DNA of 64,000 bases from Flagellimonas amoyensis (GTDB taxonomy: Bacteria > Bacteroidota > Bacteroidia > Flavobacteriales > Flavobacteriaceae): contig NZ_QBUK01000004.1 in NCBI RefSeq assembly GCF_003058265.1, positions 62,001 through 126,000 of the forward strand, in the 5' to 3' direction. This document shows positions 50,428 to 60,675 of this stretch, piece by piece. The position numbers and the translations under genes are program-made. Within the stretch, counting starts at the first letter, position 1; each line of letters starts with the position of its first letter. The notes below the pieces were generated by a model. That model searched no databases and was not told the origin of the DNA. It saw nothing but the letters and a program-made list of their open reading frames with translations.

Positions 50428-51162
50428 TCAGGACAAAATCCCATATAAAAGTGCCGCTAGGGCACAACCCATAATCGGGCCTATTACCGGAACCCAAGAA
50501 TAGCCCCAATCACTCCCTTCCTTCTTTTGGATGGGAAGCAGGGCATGTACGATCCTCGGGGCGAGGTCACGTGCCGGATTGATGGCATAGCCCGTGGTGC
50601 CACCAAGGGCAAGTCCTATCACGAATACCAAAAGGGATACGGGAACAGCTCCCAAAGACCCCATTCCCATGGGCACTTGGGCATCTCCTTCACCCAAAAG
50701 GGGATCACTGAAGTAAAAGATGACAAAAATGAGGGCAAAGGTGCCCACTAGCTCACTCAATAAATTGGATGGCCAATCCCTGATGGCCGGTGCTGTACAA
50801 AAAGTGGCCCTTTTGCCTCCGGCGTCATCTGTTCTGCGGTAATGGTTGCGGTACAAGGCCCAAACCATGAAAGCTCCCAACATCGCCCCTAGCATTTGGG
50901 CCAAGATGTAGGAGGGCACCGATTCCCATGAAAATTTACCTGCGATGGCCAAGCCAATGGAAACGGCGGGATTGAGGTGGGCCCCACTATAGGGTCCTGC
51001 CACGACCACACCGATAAAAACTGCCAAGGCCCAACCCGTGGTGATCACGATCCAGCCACTATTGTTTCCTTTGGTATCCTGTAGGACCACATTGGCCACT
51101 ACCCCATTACCCATGAGGATCAGAAAAAAAGTCCCGATGACCTCTGCTATAAATGCTGTCAT
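50428..51162 (-). CDS. glpF: Glycerol uptake facilitator (aquaglyceroporin)
   Basis: Predicted 244 residues with six membrane helices and the two pore motifs of the MIP family, NPAVSIG in the first half and NPARDLAPR in the second. The Asp after the second NPA is typical of glycerol facilitators rather than water channels. It conducts glycerol across the inner membrane. Third gene of glpD-glpK-glpF, 12 bp after glpK, and followed by a strong terminator. Confidence 0.93.
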   Translation of the reverse strand: MTAFIAEVIGTFFLILMGNGVVANVVLQDTKGNNSGWIVITTGWALAVFIGVVVAGPYSGAHLNPAVSIGLAIAGKFSWESVPSYILAQMLGAMLGAFMVWALYRNHYRRTDDAGGKRATFCTAPAIRDWPSNLLSELVGTFALIFVIFYFSDPLLGEGDAQVPMGMGSLGAVPVSLLVFVIGLALGGTTGYAINPARDLAPRIVHALLPIQKKEGSDWGYSWVPVIGPIMGCALAALLYGILS

Positions 51163-51174
51163 TTGAATATCGTT

Positions 51175-52668
51175 TTACTTATTGTTAGACCAGTAACTGG
51201 TGGTATTGATGGCCCTGTGCCATTGCCCAACGCTCTCCTTGACTTTAAAATCATCATTGGGCTTAAATTCAGTTTTTACGTTCCATTGCCTTTTGATCTG
51301 CTCCACATCGTCCCACAAACCAATGCCCAATCCTGCCAAATAGGCGGCCCCCAAGGCCGTAATCTCCGAAGTTTCCGGTTTTACGATACCACATTGCAAT
51401 ACATCGGATTGGAATTGCATCAAAAAACGATTGGCGGTGGCCCCGCCATCGACCCGAAGCTCCTTGATCTCAATGTCCGCATCCGCTTCCATGGCTTTCA
51501 GCACATCATAGGTCTGAAAGGCAATGCTTTCCAAGGCCGCACGGGCAATATGGCCCGAAGTGGTCCCCCTAGTTATGCCCACAATGGTTCCACGGGCATG
51601 TTGGTCCCAATGGGGTGCCCCCAACCCGGTAAAGGCAGGAACAAAACTGACGCCGCCATTATCCTCGGTATTGTCCATCAATTCTTCGATTTCTGGAGCG
51701 GAATGGATGATCCCCAATCCGTCCCTCAACCATTGCACCACGGCCCCGGCAATAAAGATGCTACCTTCCAAGGCATATACCACCTCATCCCCTATCTTCC
51801 AGGCGAGGGTGGTGAGCAGCTTGTTCTTGGAAATGATGGGCTTGTCCCCGATGTTCATCAACATAAAACAACCTGTTCCATAGGTATTCTTCACCATTCC
51901 GGGTTCGGTACACATTTGCCCGAACAAGGCAGCATGCTGATCTCCCGCTACACCCGTTATGGGTATTTTTCTAGAGAATATGGCCCCTGAGGTGGTGGCC
52001 AAAGCGCCACTGGAATCACATACTTCAGGCAGCATATTTTTTGGAATGCCGAAAAGTTCCAACAACTCATCATCCCACGAAAGGGTGTGGATGTTGTACA
52101 AAAGGTATCTTGAGGCATTGGTGCTGTCGGTGATATGTTTTTCACCTTGGGTGAAGTTCCATATCAACCAAGAGTCGATGGTACCAAGGGCCAATTGCCC
52201 TGCTTCCGCTTTTTCACGGGCACCTTCCACATGATCCAAGATCCATTTTACCTTAGTCGCCACAAAATAGGCATCGATCACCAGACCGGTCTTTTCCCTG
52301 ATCATGGGTTCGTGGCCTTGGGCAATGAGCTCATCACAATAGTCGGATGTCCGCCTATCCTGCCACACAATGGCATTGTAAATGGGCTCACCCGTTGTCC
52401 TGTCCCAAACAACCGTGGTTTCCCTTTGGTTGGTTATCCCTATGGCGGCCAAATCGTCTGTTTTGATCTTGGACAGGGAGATCACTTCGGCAGCCACTCC
52501 AATTTGTGATGATAGGATTTCATTGGCATCATGTTCCACCCATCCTGGTTTGGGGAATATCTGCCTAAACTCTTTTTGGGCAATGCTGATGGTCTTTCCA
52601 TTCCGGTCAAAGATCAAAGCCCGTGAACTTGTGGTGCCCTGGTCAAGGGCGAGAATATAGTTTGACAT
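51175..52668 (-). CDS. glpK: Glycerol kinase
   Basis: Predicted 497 residues, normal for GlpK (about 500). FGGY motifs: [68 protein letters not shown] and [16 protein letters not shown]. It phosphorylates glycerol to sn-glycerol-3-phosphate in the cytoplasm, trapping what GlpF lets in. Located between glpD (28 bp upstream) and glpF (12 bp downstream). Confidence 0.96.
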   Translation of the reverse strand: MSNYILALDQGTTSSRALIFDRNGKTISIAQKEFRQIFPKPGWVEHDANEILSSQIGVAAEVISLSKIKTDDLAAIGITNQRETTVVWDRTTGEPIYNAIVWQDRRTSDYCDELIAQGHEPMIREKTGLVIDAYFVATKVKWILDHVEGAREKAEAGQLALGTIDSWLIWNFTQGEKHITDSTNASRYLLYNIHTLSWDDELLELFGIPKNMLPEVCDSSGALATTSGAIFSRKIPITGVAGDQHAALFGQMCTEPGMVKNTYGTGCFMLMNIGDKPIISKNKLLTTLAWKIGDEVVYALEGSIFIAGAVVQWLRDGLGIIHSAPEIEELMDNTEDNGGVSFVPAFTGLGAPHWDQHARGTIVGITRGTTSGHIARAALESIAFQTYDVLKAMEADADIEIKELRVDGGATANRFLMQFQSDVLQCGIVKPETSEITALGAAYLAGLGIGLWDDVEQIKRQWNVKTEFKPNDDFKVKESVGQWHRAINTTSYWSNNK

Positions 52669-52696
52669 GTTTGTTTGTTATTTATGTGCGTATGTT

Positions 52697-54337
52697 CTAT
52701 TCAACCTTTTGTAATCTCCCGGAGGCCAAAACCTTACCCGGCATGGGATTCACAAGATAATTTTTCGCAATACTTTGGAAATCCTGTATTTGTCCGTCCA
52801 CCCAATCCTTGTCCTTGTCCATTTCTTCGGCCATGATACCGGCGACCATTGGGGCCAATTTCATGGCTGCCTTGGCATTTAGGAACAGGATGCGCAATCG
52901 GCGGGCCAATATATCATCGACCGTTCGGGCCATTTCATAGCGGACCGCCCATACCACTTCCGCTGCGGTAAAGGAAAAATCAGGGTGCAATTGATAATCC
53001 AAATCTGGATCCTCCTTTTTGAGTTGGGCAATGCCTTTCGCATCGGAGCCATAAAAAGCCAAAGCTCCATCTTCAACCGGTGCATTGGAATACCCATGTA
53101 TCTTCAAGGCCTTCGTCTGGCATGGGCCCGTTGACAGACCACCCACTGCTATGGCCTCATCCACCGTGTCCTCTGCCATTTTCCTGTAAGTGGTCCACTT
53201 TCCTCCTGTAATGGTGATCAATTGGGAAGCAGTGACCTTGAGTTTGTGGTCCCGGGAAATTTCCTTGGTACCCACTTCCTTGTTTTCTGGAAGCACCAGG
53301 GGCCTGAGGCCAACAAATACACTGAGTACATCATCTTCCGTAGGCACTTCTTTCAGATAGTCCTTGAGGGTGTCCAAAATGAAATCGATTTCTTCCCGTA
53401 GGGGTTTTGGTTCCAATTGATGTCGATCTAAAGGGGTATCGGTGGTGCCCACCAAAAGATGTCCATGCCAAGGAACGGCAAAAAGTACCCTACCATCGGA
53501 AGTGGCCGGGATCATTAGGGCATGTTCACTCTTAAGAAAGGATTGGGGCAATACCAAGTGGATCCCTTGGCTTACTTTCAATAGCGTATTCGCTTCAGGG
53601 TTGTCCATTTTTAGAATATCATCCACAAAGACTCCTGTGGCATTGATGACAACCTTGGCCTGTACATCGTAGGCCTTCCCTGTTTCCACATCGATGACCA
53701 CTACACCATTTACCTTGCCCTCTGCATCCTTTTTCAACTGATCTACTTTCATGTAATTGAGCAGCACCCCTCCTTGTTCAATACTGGTCTGTGCCAAATT
53801 GACGGCCAAACGGGCATCATCGAACTGTCCGTCATAATACTGCACACCTCCATTCAATTTCTTTGGGTTCAAATTGTCCATCTGTTTTAGCAAGGTGTTC
53901 CGCTTGAGCAAGGAGGTGTTCCCCATCCTGAACTTTCGGGCCATCCAGTCATATATCTTCAAACCGAAACCGTAAAAATATTTTTCCCACCAGCGATAAC
54001 TAGGAATGATAAAGGACAAGGGGTTGACCAAATGGGGGGCATTCTTTAGCATAAGGCCGCGTTCGTGCAAGGCTTCGAACACCAACTTAATGTTTCCTTG
54101 GGCCAAGTAACGGACCCCTCCGTGCGCCAATTTGGTACTGCGACTTGAAGTTCCCTTGGCAAAATCGGACTGTTCAAAGAGTACGGTCTTCAAACCACGT
54201 GAGCTGGCATCGAGTGCCACTCCAAGTCCGGTAGCCCCTCCGCCAATGATCAGAACATCCCATACTTGCTGTTCGTTTTCTATTTTTTCCAACAATTGAC
54301 TTCGGTCAAAGAAAGTTTCCTTTGGTTCTTTTTTCAT
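52697..54337 (-). CDS. glpD: Aerobic glycerol-3-phosphate dehydrogenase
   Basis: Predicted 546 residues. N-terminal FAD-binding GGGATGLGVALDASSRG, followed by EQSDFAKGTSSRSTKLAHGGVRYL, a GlpD hallmark, and the central LVGTTDTPLD and TITGGKWTTYRKMAED. It oxidises glycerol-3-phosphate to dihydroxyacetone phosphate at the inner face of the membrane and passes electrons to quinone. First gene of the glp operon, with a TACATTTG element 23 bp upstream of its ATG, and divergent from the SusC gene at 54525. Confidence 0.95.
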   Translation of the reverse strand: MKKEPKETFFDRSQLLEKIENEQQVWDVLIIGGGATGLGVALDASSRGLKTVLFEQSDFAKGTSSRSTKLAHGGVRYLAQGNIKLVFEALHERGLMLKNAPHLVNPLSFIIPSYRWWEKYFYGFGLKIYDWMARKFRMGNTSLLKRNTLLKQMDNLNPKKLNGGVQYYDGQFDDARLAVNLAQTSIEQGGVLLNYMKVDQLKKDAEGKVNGVVVIDVETGKAYDVQAKVVINATGVFVDDILKMDNPEANTLLKVSQGIHLVLPQSFLKSEHALMIPATSDGRVLFAVPWHGHLLVGTTDTPLDRHQLEPKPLREEIDFILDTLKDYLKEVPTEDDVLSVFVGLRPLVLPENKEVGTKEISRDHKLKVTASQLITITGGKWTTYRKMAEDTVDEAIAVGGLSTGPCQTKALKIHGYSNAPVEDGALAFYGSDAKGIAQLKKEDPDLDYQLHPDFSFTAAEVVWAVRYEMARTVDDILARRLRILFLNAKAAMKLAPMVAGIMAEEMDKDKDWVDGQIQDFQSIAKNYLVNPMPGKVLASGRLQKVE

Positions 54338-54360
54338 GTATAATTAGAAATAAATCGAAA

Positions 54361-54368
54361 CAAATGTA
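54361..54368 (-). promoter_or_regulatory. Candidate -7 element of the glpDKF operon
   Basis: TACATTTG on the minus strand matches TAnnTTTG, 23 bp before the glpD start. No TTG at the canonical distance, so an activator or alternative upstream contact is possible. Confidence 0.45.
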
Positions 54369-54431
54369 ACACAAAGACAACGTTAAAATAACAGAAATGC
54401 AAAAAAAATTCCGTAAAATGTCGAAATACTA

Positions 54432-54460
54432 TTTGTTTTTATTTTTTTTTGTTACTTTCG
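54432..54460 (+). promoter_or_regulatory. Candidate promoter of the SusC-GDPD operon
   Basis: TTTG (54432-54435), 17 nt, then TACTTTCG (54453-54460), one mismatch from TAnnTTTG, 64 bp upstream of the SusC start. It lies in the 187-bp gap shared with glpD. Confidence 0.45.
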
Positions 54461-54524
54461 TAATCGTTAATATTGTCTTAAGTTTTTAAAAAACCAACAA
54501 CTAAAACTAAATTTTAGGAATCCA

Positions 54525-57500
54525 ATGAAAAAAAGTTATGTGTATTCGCTCTTGTGTTTCTTGCTCTATTTCTGCGCTTGGTCCCAAGAAAATCAAATCA
54601 AGGGTGTAGTGACCGACCAAGCCGGAGTTCCCCTTCCTGGAGCTTCGATAGTTGAACAAGGCACTACCAATGGTGTTGTTTCCGATTTTGATGGACAGTT
54701 TAGCTTGACCCCTACCAAAAACCAGGTCGTTCTTGAAGTTTCCTATGTAGGTTACAAGCCCAGTGAGGTTTCTGCAAGGGCAGGTTCCTTTCAAGAAATC
54801 ACCATGGAGGAGGATGCCAGCGAGCTGGATGAAGTGGTGGTCACCGCACTCAATATCACCCGTGAGGAAAAGTCTTTGGGATATGCCGTTGCAAAGGTTG
54901 AAGGGGAGGAAATGACAAAATCCGTGTCCGGCAACTGGATGAACGGCATGTCCGGTAAGGTTCCGGGGCTGTTCTTTGCCCAAGCGGGATCAGGACCCAG
55001 CGGTTCCATCCGTGTCACTCTAAGGGGTGATCAGTCATTGAACTATGGTGGCAACGAGGCCCTTATTGTAGTGGATGGGGTTCCCATCAGCTCAGGTATG
55101 ACAGCCACCCGTGCCGTAAGTAACTATGCCCAAGCCGATGCCCCCGTGGATTTTGGTGATGGACTGAGCGATATCAACCCTGAGGATATAGAGTCCGTAT
55201 CAGTATTGAAAGGTCCGGCCGCAGCGGCCCTTTATGGCTCGCGGGCAGCGAATGGGGCCATCATGATAACGACCAAGTCTGGCAAGAAAGGAAAGGGACT
55301 GGGGATCACCATCAATACCACCGTCAGCTTTGAACAAGCCGGGTTCTTCCCCGATTTCCAAACCGAATATGGAAATGGTTCCGATATGGGCGAACAACCC
55401 TATTCCCTTTGGGATTTGACAGAAGACATGGCTCCCGATGGAGTTGCCACCAATAGAAATTACTCCAGATATACTTTCGGAGAAAGGTTCGACCCAAACA
55501 AAATGCGCTACCTATATGCCTCCAAGAACTGGGAAACGGGTACTTTCTCCAAGTTGCCCTGGGTGTATCAAGACGATTGGTATACCGGCCTTTTCCAAAC
55601 AGGCGTCACTACCATCAATACTGTGAGCATCAATGGAAACAATGGCGAAGGAACTTCCAGCAGACTTTCCATTACCGATTTCAAAAACGATTGGATCATG
55701 CCCAACACCGGGTTTGACCGTCAATCGGTATCCCTGGCGTTCAATACACCGATCAATGACTGGATCTCCATGAATTCCAAGGTCAATTACTACCGAAAGA
55801 GAAGTGACAACATGCCCGGGGGCGGTTATGATGAATCCAATCCCATGTATGCCTTGATCTGGGGTTTCAACGTAAACAGTATCGACGATTGGAAAAACGA
55901 ATACTTTGATGGCCGATACAATTTCGTGAATTGGTCTGCACAGGGAGAAAATGGACAAGGTCTGGTATTTCCTTCCGCAAATTCATACAATCCCTACCGT
56001 ACCCTGTATGAGGCCCTTAGCGCCCATGATAAAAACAGGGTGTTCGGGAACATTGGCCTAAACTTTGACCTTGGGCACGGCCTATCATTGGACCTACGCT
56101 CAGGTCTGGACTGGTCCACGGAGTTCAGGACCCAACGTAGGCCTTTTTACACAACCGACTATCCAAATGGTTTTTACAGGGAACAGACCGTACGTTATTT
56201 GGAGAACAACAACGACTTCATGCTGCGTTATGAGAACAACGACATGGCTGATGGAAAGTTCACTCTCTCTGCCTTTGTGGGTGGAAACAACAGGGTGAAC
56301 GAATATTATAACAGCAGGATCACCTTGGAACAGTTGGGTGAGGAAGGTATCTACCACACCACCAACTTGCCCACAGGGGTCAATCCGGACAACTATAATT
56401 ACAGGAGCAAAAAGGTCGTGAACAGTTTTTACGGCATGTTGTCTTTGGGCTGGGACGATACTTACTTTTTGGATGTTACCGCACGTAATGACTGGTCCAG
56501 CACCTTGTCCCCAGGCAATTGGTCGTTCTTCTATCCTTCTGTGGCAGCAAGTGTCCTTGTTGACAAAGTCCTTGACTTCCAGACCAATGCCCCTTGGATA
56601 GATTTCACCAAGTTGCGTTTTTCATGGGCCAACGTAGGTAACGATACCGGCGCTTATTCCTTGACACAACCCTACGGAAACACTTCTTTTCCCGGCGGTT
56701 ATGTGCTACCAGGAACTATCCGGAACCCACTCATCAAACCTGAGAATATCGAAAGTTGGGAAGTGGGACTTGAGGCCAAGTTCTTCAAAAATCGATTGTC
56801 CTTTGACATCACAAAATATTATTCCTCTACCACAGACCAGATTGTGTCTGTTAATGTGGACCAAATTACCGGTGCGACCGGCAGAATCATCAATGCCGGG
56901 GAAATTACCAATGAAGGTATTGAAATCGCTGCCCGATTTGTACCCATACGTACCAAGGATTTTGAATGGTCATTTGATGCCAACTGGTCCAAGAACAACA
57001 ACACCTTGGTAAGCTTGCAGGAAGGTTGGGACCCCGAGGAACCGCTACAGACCGATATGGGTACGACCATCGGCGGCAGGGTCTACGTCTACTCCTATTT
57101 GGGCGGGGAAATGCACAACATCTATGGCCGTGGATTTCAAAGAGCACCAGAAGGAGCCACTTATATCGATGAAAATGGGGAAACAGTTGATGCTTCCGGG
57201 ATGCACATTGTAAACTCCCAAGGATACCCTGTCCTGGATGAATCCCCAGACCGTGAAATTGCCAAAGTAAACCCCGATTGGAGGGGAGGAATGACGCAAC
57301 GTTTCAGATACAAGAACCTTTCCCTATCCGCATCTTTTTCAGCACAGATGGGGGGAAGCGCTTATTCTGTGACCAATTTCGCCCTTTCCTATCAAGGAAA
57401 ACTCAAAAACTCCTTGGAAGGTCGGTATGACGGATTGGTCCATAAAGGTGTCAATGTAGTAGAAAACACGGACGGCACTGTTACCTATACCAAGAACACA

Positions 57501-57827
57501 ACGGTGACGGAAAACATCCAAACCTATTACAACGCCTACATCTGGAACAGGAACAATACCGAGATGAACACCTTCAGCACAGACTTCTTGAAGTTGAGGG
57601 AACTACGACTTGATTATCAGATGCCGCGAAAAATAATGGAGAGTACCGGCATCTTTCAAGACATGAGCTTCGGAATCTTTGCGACCAATGTGTTTTGTTG
57701 GACCGATTTCCCTCAATACGACCCTGAAACAGGGATGTTGAACGGATCCAACATCATGATGGGTATCGAATCCGTAACCTTTCCAATGACCCGCACATAC
57801 GGTCTAAATGTTAAACTTTCATTCTAA
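54525..57827 (+). CDS. SusC/RagA-family TonB-dependent outer-membrane transporter
   Basis: Predicted 1100 residues: signal peptide (about 1-22), carboxypeptidase-like regulatory domain (IKGVVTDQAGVPLPGASIVEQG), TonB-contact region DEVVVTALNITREEK, plug (VDGVPISSGM, LKGPAAAALYGSRAANGAI) and a barrel ending YGLNVKLSF. It heads an operon with a SusD, a BACON lipoprotein and two phosphodiesterase-type enzymes and is divergent from the glycerol genes. The likely cargo is therefore a glycerol-phosphate-containing molecule rather than a plain polysaccharide. This is a contextual inference; the barrel itself does not reveal the substrate. Confidence 0.94.
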   Translation: MKKSYVYSLLCFLLYFCAWSQENQIKGVVTDQAGVPLPGASIVEQGTTNGVVSDFDGQFSLTPTKNQVVLEVSYVGYKPSEVSARAGSFQEITMEEDASELDEVVVTALNITREEKSLGYAVAKVEGEEMTKSVSGNWMNGMSGKVPGLFFAQAGSGPSGSIRVTLRGDQSLNYGGNEALIVVDGVPISSGMTATRAVSNYAQADAPVDFGDGLSDINPEDIESVSVLKGPAAAALYGSRAANGAIMITTKSGKKGKGLGITINTTVSFEQAGFFPDFQTEYGNGSDMGEQPYSLWDLTEDMAPDGVATNRNYSRYTFGERFDPNKMRYLYASKNWETGTFSKLPWVYQDDWYTGLFQTGVTTINTVSINGNNGEGTSSRLSITDFKNDWIMPNTGFDRQSVSLAFNTPINDWISMNSKVNYYRKRSDNMPGGGYDESNPMYALIWGFNVNSIDDWKNEYFDGRYNFVNWSAQGENGQGLVFPSANSYNPYRTLYEALSAHDKNRVFGNIGLNFDLGHGLSLDLRSGLDWSTEFRTQRRPFYTTDYPNGFYREQTVRYLENNNDFMLRYENNDMADGKFTLSAFVGGNNRVNEYYNSRITLEQLGEEGIYHTTNLPTGVNPDNYNYRSKKVVNSFYGMLSLGWDDTYFLDVTARNDWSSTLSPGNWSFFYPSVAASVLVDKVLDFQTNAPWIDFTKLRFSWANVGNDTGAYSLTQPYGNTSFPGGYVLPGTIRNPLIKPENIESWEVGLEAKFFKNRLSFDITKYYSSTTDQIVSVNVDQITGATGRIINAGEITNEGIEIAARFVPIRTKDFEWSFDANWSKNNNTLVSLQEGWDPEEPLQTDMGTTIGGRVYVYSYLGGEMHNIYGRGFQRAPEGATYIDENGETVDASGMHIVNSQGYPVLDESPDREIAKVNPDWRGGMTQRFRYKNLSLSASFSAQMGGSAYSVTNFALSYQGKLKNSLEGRYDGLVHKGVNVVENTDGTVTYTKNTTVTENIQTYYNAYIWNRNNTEMNTFSTDFLKLRELRLDYQMPRKIMESTGIFQDMSFGIFATNVFCWTDFPQYDPETGMLNGSNIMMGIESVTFPMTRTYGLNVKLSF

Positions 57828-57836
57828 TCATAAAGC

Positions 57837-59402
57837 ATGAAAACGTTGAAAAAAATAACACTACTTATAGGAATCTTGGTACTCACCTGGGCGTGTACCG
57901 ACAATTTTGAAGAAACCAACACAGACCCCAACAGGACCAATGTAGGGGACATACAGGCCAGTGGCATGTTTGAACCCCTCTTGTACAACGGGGCCAATGC
58001 CTGGCAGAACTATACCTGGTTCTGGAACAATGAGCTCATCCAGTTCACGGCCTTTACCGGGGGAACCACCCGCCAAGAGCACCGTTATTTCATCAGTGAT
58101 GCCAACTGGCAAAGCGTATGGAACTTTTATGCACGATATGCCAACAATGCATTGCACATGCACGATTTGAGCATTGAGCAGGAAGACCCATCCTTGGAAG
58201 CCATTTCCATCACATTGAAAGTATTGTACCTATCCAACCTGACCGACATCTTTGGGGATATTCCCTACACCGAGGCCTTTTTGGCCCTTTCCGATGAAGG
58301 GGTGATCAAACCCAAGTTTGATTCCCAAGAAGAGGTGTACCGACAAATGTTTGCCGAACTAGAAGAGGCCAATGACATTTATGCCACCAACCCAACCTTC
58401 ATCAAACCTGCTTTGGATGGCATGTACGGCGGCTCCATGAACCAGTGGAGGAAGTTCAACAATTCCCTCTACCTACGCCTATTGAGCCGTGTAAGCGGAA
58501 GAAGCTCCATGAATTCGGGCAGCAAAATGACCGAGATCCTGAACAACCCATCAAGGTATCCTGTCTTCACTTCCAATGATGACAACGCCACTGTTGTTTT
58601 CTCCGGAAACGACCCGTACCGAAGTGAATTCAACAACACCAATGAGGGAAGTTTTACCAGCTCAGGAAGAAAGCTTACGGAACAGCTCATAAAAATGACC
58701 GTTCTGACCAATGAAAGTGACGAGCAGATTTATGAAGATCCCCGATTGGCGATTTACGGAAAGAAAAATCCGAACACAGACCCCAATCTTCCCTTTGTTT
58801 GGAAGGGCACCGTGGCCGGCTGTACCGAATCTGAGCAGAGCAATGTGGACAGGGGAACTTCCTGGCTCAACGCGGCCGTTTTCTGCCGTGCCGATGCCCC
58901 AGGCTTTTTCATGGATTATGCCGAGGTGCAGTTCATCTTTGCAGAAGCTGCGCTCAAAGGACTGATCCCCGGAGGAGCATCCGCCGCCAGACAATATTAT
59001 GAAACGGCCATCACGGCTTCCATCGAAAAATGGGCCCCCCTTGGGCAGTACAGTGAAACACCTGTAACCATTTCCAACGAGGACATTACCGCCTTTTTGG
59101 CATCGGACCTGGCATCATGGGACAGTCTGGAGAACAAGGAAGAGCTCATCGCCAACCAAAAGTTCCTCGCCCTTTTCTGGGTGGGCATGGAAGCCTACCA
59201 TGAGTACAGACGTACCGGTTATCCCGAACTCACCATAGGTGATGGGGCCATATACAATGACTTTATTTTGCCCACCCGGTTTGCCTACCCGAACACGACC
59301 ATGGCCACCAATGGGGAAAATGCCCAAGAAGCATTGAGCCGCATGGGAGGGGAAAACAATATGAAGACCCCTGTGTGGTGGAGCAAGGAAGCCATTGATT
59401 AA
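57837..59402 (+). CDS. SusD/RagB-family outer-membrane binding lipoprotein (SusD-like_2 type)
   Basis: Predicted 521 residues with lipobox LTWAC (Cys about 20) followed by TDNFEETNTDPNRT, the standard SusD-like_2 beginning. C-terminal AYHEYRRTGYPEL and ending MKTPVWWSKEAID are family-typical. It starts 9 bp after SusC and forms its surface lid. It is related to the SusD at 6279-7859 but clearly divergent from it. Confidence 0.93.
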   Translation: MKTLKKITLLIGILVLTWACTDNFEETNTDPNRTNVGDIQASGMFEPLLYNGANAWQNYTWFWNNELIQFTAFTGGTTRQEHRYFISDANWQSVWNFYARYANNALHMHDLSIEQEDPSLEAISITLKVLYLSNLTDIFGDIPYTEAFLALSDEGVIKPKFDSQEEVYRQMFAELEEANDIYATNPTFIKPALDGMYGGSMNQWRKFNNSLYLRLLSRVSGRSSMNSGSKMTEILNNPSRYPVFTSNDDNATVVFSGNDPYRSEFNNTNEGSFTSSGRKLTEQLIKMTVLTNESDEQIYEDPRLAIYGKKNPNTDPNLPFVWKGTVAGCTESEQSNVDRGTSWLNAAVFCRADAPGFFMDYAEVQFIFAEAALKGLIPGGASAARQYYETAITASIEKWAPLGQYSETPVTISNEDITAFLASDLASWDSLENKEELIANQKFLALFWVGMEAYHEYRRTGYPELTIGDGAIYNDFILPTRFAYPNTTMATNGENAQEALSRMGGENNMKTPVWWSKEAID

Positions 59403-59433
59403 AACAAAATCCAAACATTAGAAAAATCTCAAG

Positions 59434-60666
59434 ATGATGTATAGTAAAAACAGTATAGTGAAATCGTTCCCGAAGTTGTTTTGGGCATTGGTCGTTTCCT
59501 GCTTCGTTGCCGTGTCCTGTGATGACGACAACGGAGGCGAAAGCATGGGCGAACCTTATTTCATGATCGAGGAAGACCCCACCTCCCTTTCCGTGAGCGT
59601 GGAAGGCATCAGCCAAAAATATGTGGTTCGCTCCAACAGGGATTGGAAAGTGGTCGCACAATCCGATAACAATTGGGTAGAGGCATTTCCCAGCGAAGGG
59701 GACAATGACGGTATATTCAGGTTCAATGTGGACCCCAATGACTCTTTCGAAGGCAGGACCGCCAATTTCGCCTTTGTGGTGGACGGACAAGAGCAGCCCG
59801 TTCTGTTCCGGATAGACCAAGAGGCCAATGTGCCCTATATAACCATTCTCAATGCCGAGAATGGCATCTCTGTGCCATCGGCTGGAGGAACTGTGAATAT
59901 TTCACTGGACACCAACGTAGAATGGACCTATATGTTGAATGATGAAAGTTGGATCACGGGAGTGGAACAATCAGAAAATGCCTTGGTACTGGAAGCCGAT
60001 AAAAATACCGGGGAAGAGCGAAGCATCACGCTGACCATCCAATCAACCACCAATGGCCTCTCGGAAGAAGTACAGATCATACAGTCTGCCGGTAATGTTA
60101 TTCTGGAAGAGGACTTCAGTTGGCTCACCTATGGAAACACTATTTTTTATGAAACGGCAGGTGAAAAGCGTATTGATGATGGGTGGACCGAGGAAGAATT
60201 AGCCCGAGGTTGGACGAGTACCGAGAATACCTTTACCAACAACCAAAAAGTGGTCTATGCACGTCCAGGGTTTGTGAAACTCGGCAAGACCAATTATGGC
60301 GGCGACCTTATCTCTCCCCCACTGACAGCACTGGATGGACCTACCGATGTACAGGTCACCTTCAAGGCCGTTCCTTACGAAACGGCAGGCGGAACCCAAG
60401 ACGACAACAACCTTGTGGTCGGCGTTGTGGGCCCCGGCACTACCAGCGTTCCTTCGTTCACCGTCAGCAATTACCCTGACTATGATGCCGATCCAGAGTG
60501 TATCCTGATTTGGGAAGACGAAAGCAGCACCTACACTTTCACCATTACAGGAGCAACCGCCGAGACACAACTGCGTTTTCTTGGAGGAGCCTTTGACCTG
60601 AATGGTGTAGGAGCGGGCAAGAACAGGATCTTTATCGACGACATCAAAGTAGTAATCATCAACTAG
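59434..60666 (+). CDS. BACON-domain surface lipoprotein
   Basis: Predicted 410 residues with a lipobox at VAVSC, Cys near residue 29. Two BACON-like Ig folds follow (about 40-130 with VRSNRDWKVVAQSDNNWVEAF, and 135-220 with LDTNVEWTYMLNDESWI), then a C-terminal beta-sandwich (about 225-410, DEDFSW-like opening and FIDDIKVVI ending) of the choice-of-anchor or ligand-binding kind. Such proteins act as surface substrate binders in SusCD loci. A second start codon follows at once (59437). Lies 31 bp after susD and 9 bp before the phosphoesterase. Confidence 0.82.
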   Translation: MMYSKNSIVKSFPKLFWALVVSCFVAVSCDDDNGGESMGEPYFMIEEDPTSLSVSVEGISQKYVVRSNRDWKVVAQSDNNWVEAFPSEGDNDGIFRFNVDPNDSFEGRTANFAFVVDGQEQPVLFRIDQEANVPYITILNAENGISVPSAGGTVNISLDTNVEWTYMLNDESWITGVEQSENALVLEADKNTGEERSITLTIQSTTNGLSEEVQIIQSAGNVILEEDFSWLTYGNTIFYETAGEKRIDDGWTEEELARGWTSTENTFTNNQKVVYARPGFVKLGKTNYGGDLISPPLTALDGPTDVQVTFKAVPYETAGGTQDDNNLVVGVVGPGTTSVPSFTVSNYPDYDADPECILIWEDESSTYTFTITGATAETQLRFLGGAFDLNGVGAGKNRIFIDDIKVVIIN

Positions 60667-60675
60667 GCATATCCA

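Noticed and set aside
51163..51990. 275-codon frame antisense to glpK
   Set aside because: Shadow of the glycerol kinase gene; no recognisable domain.
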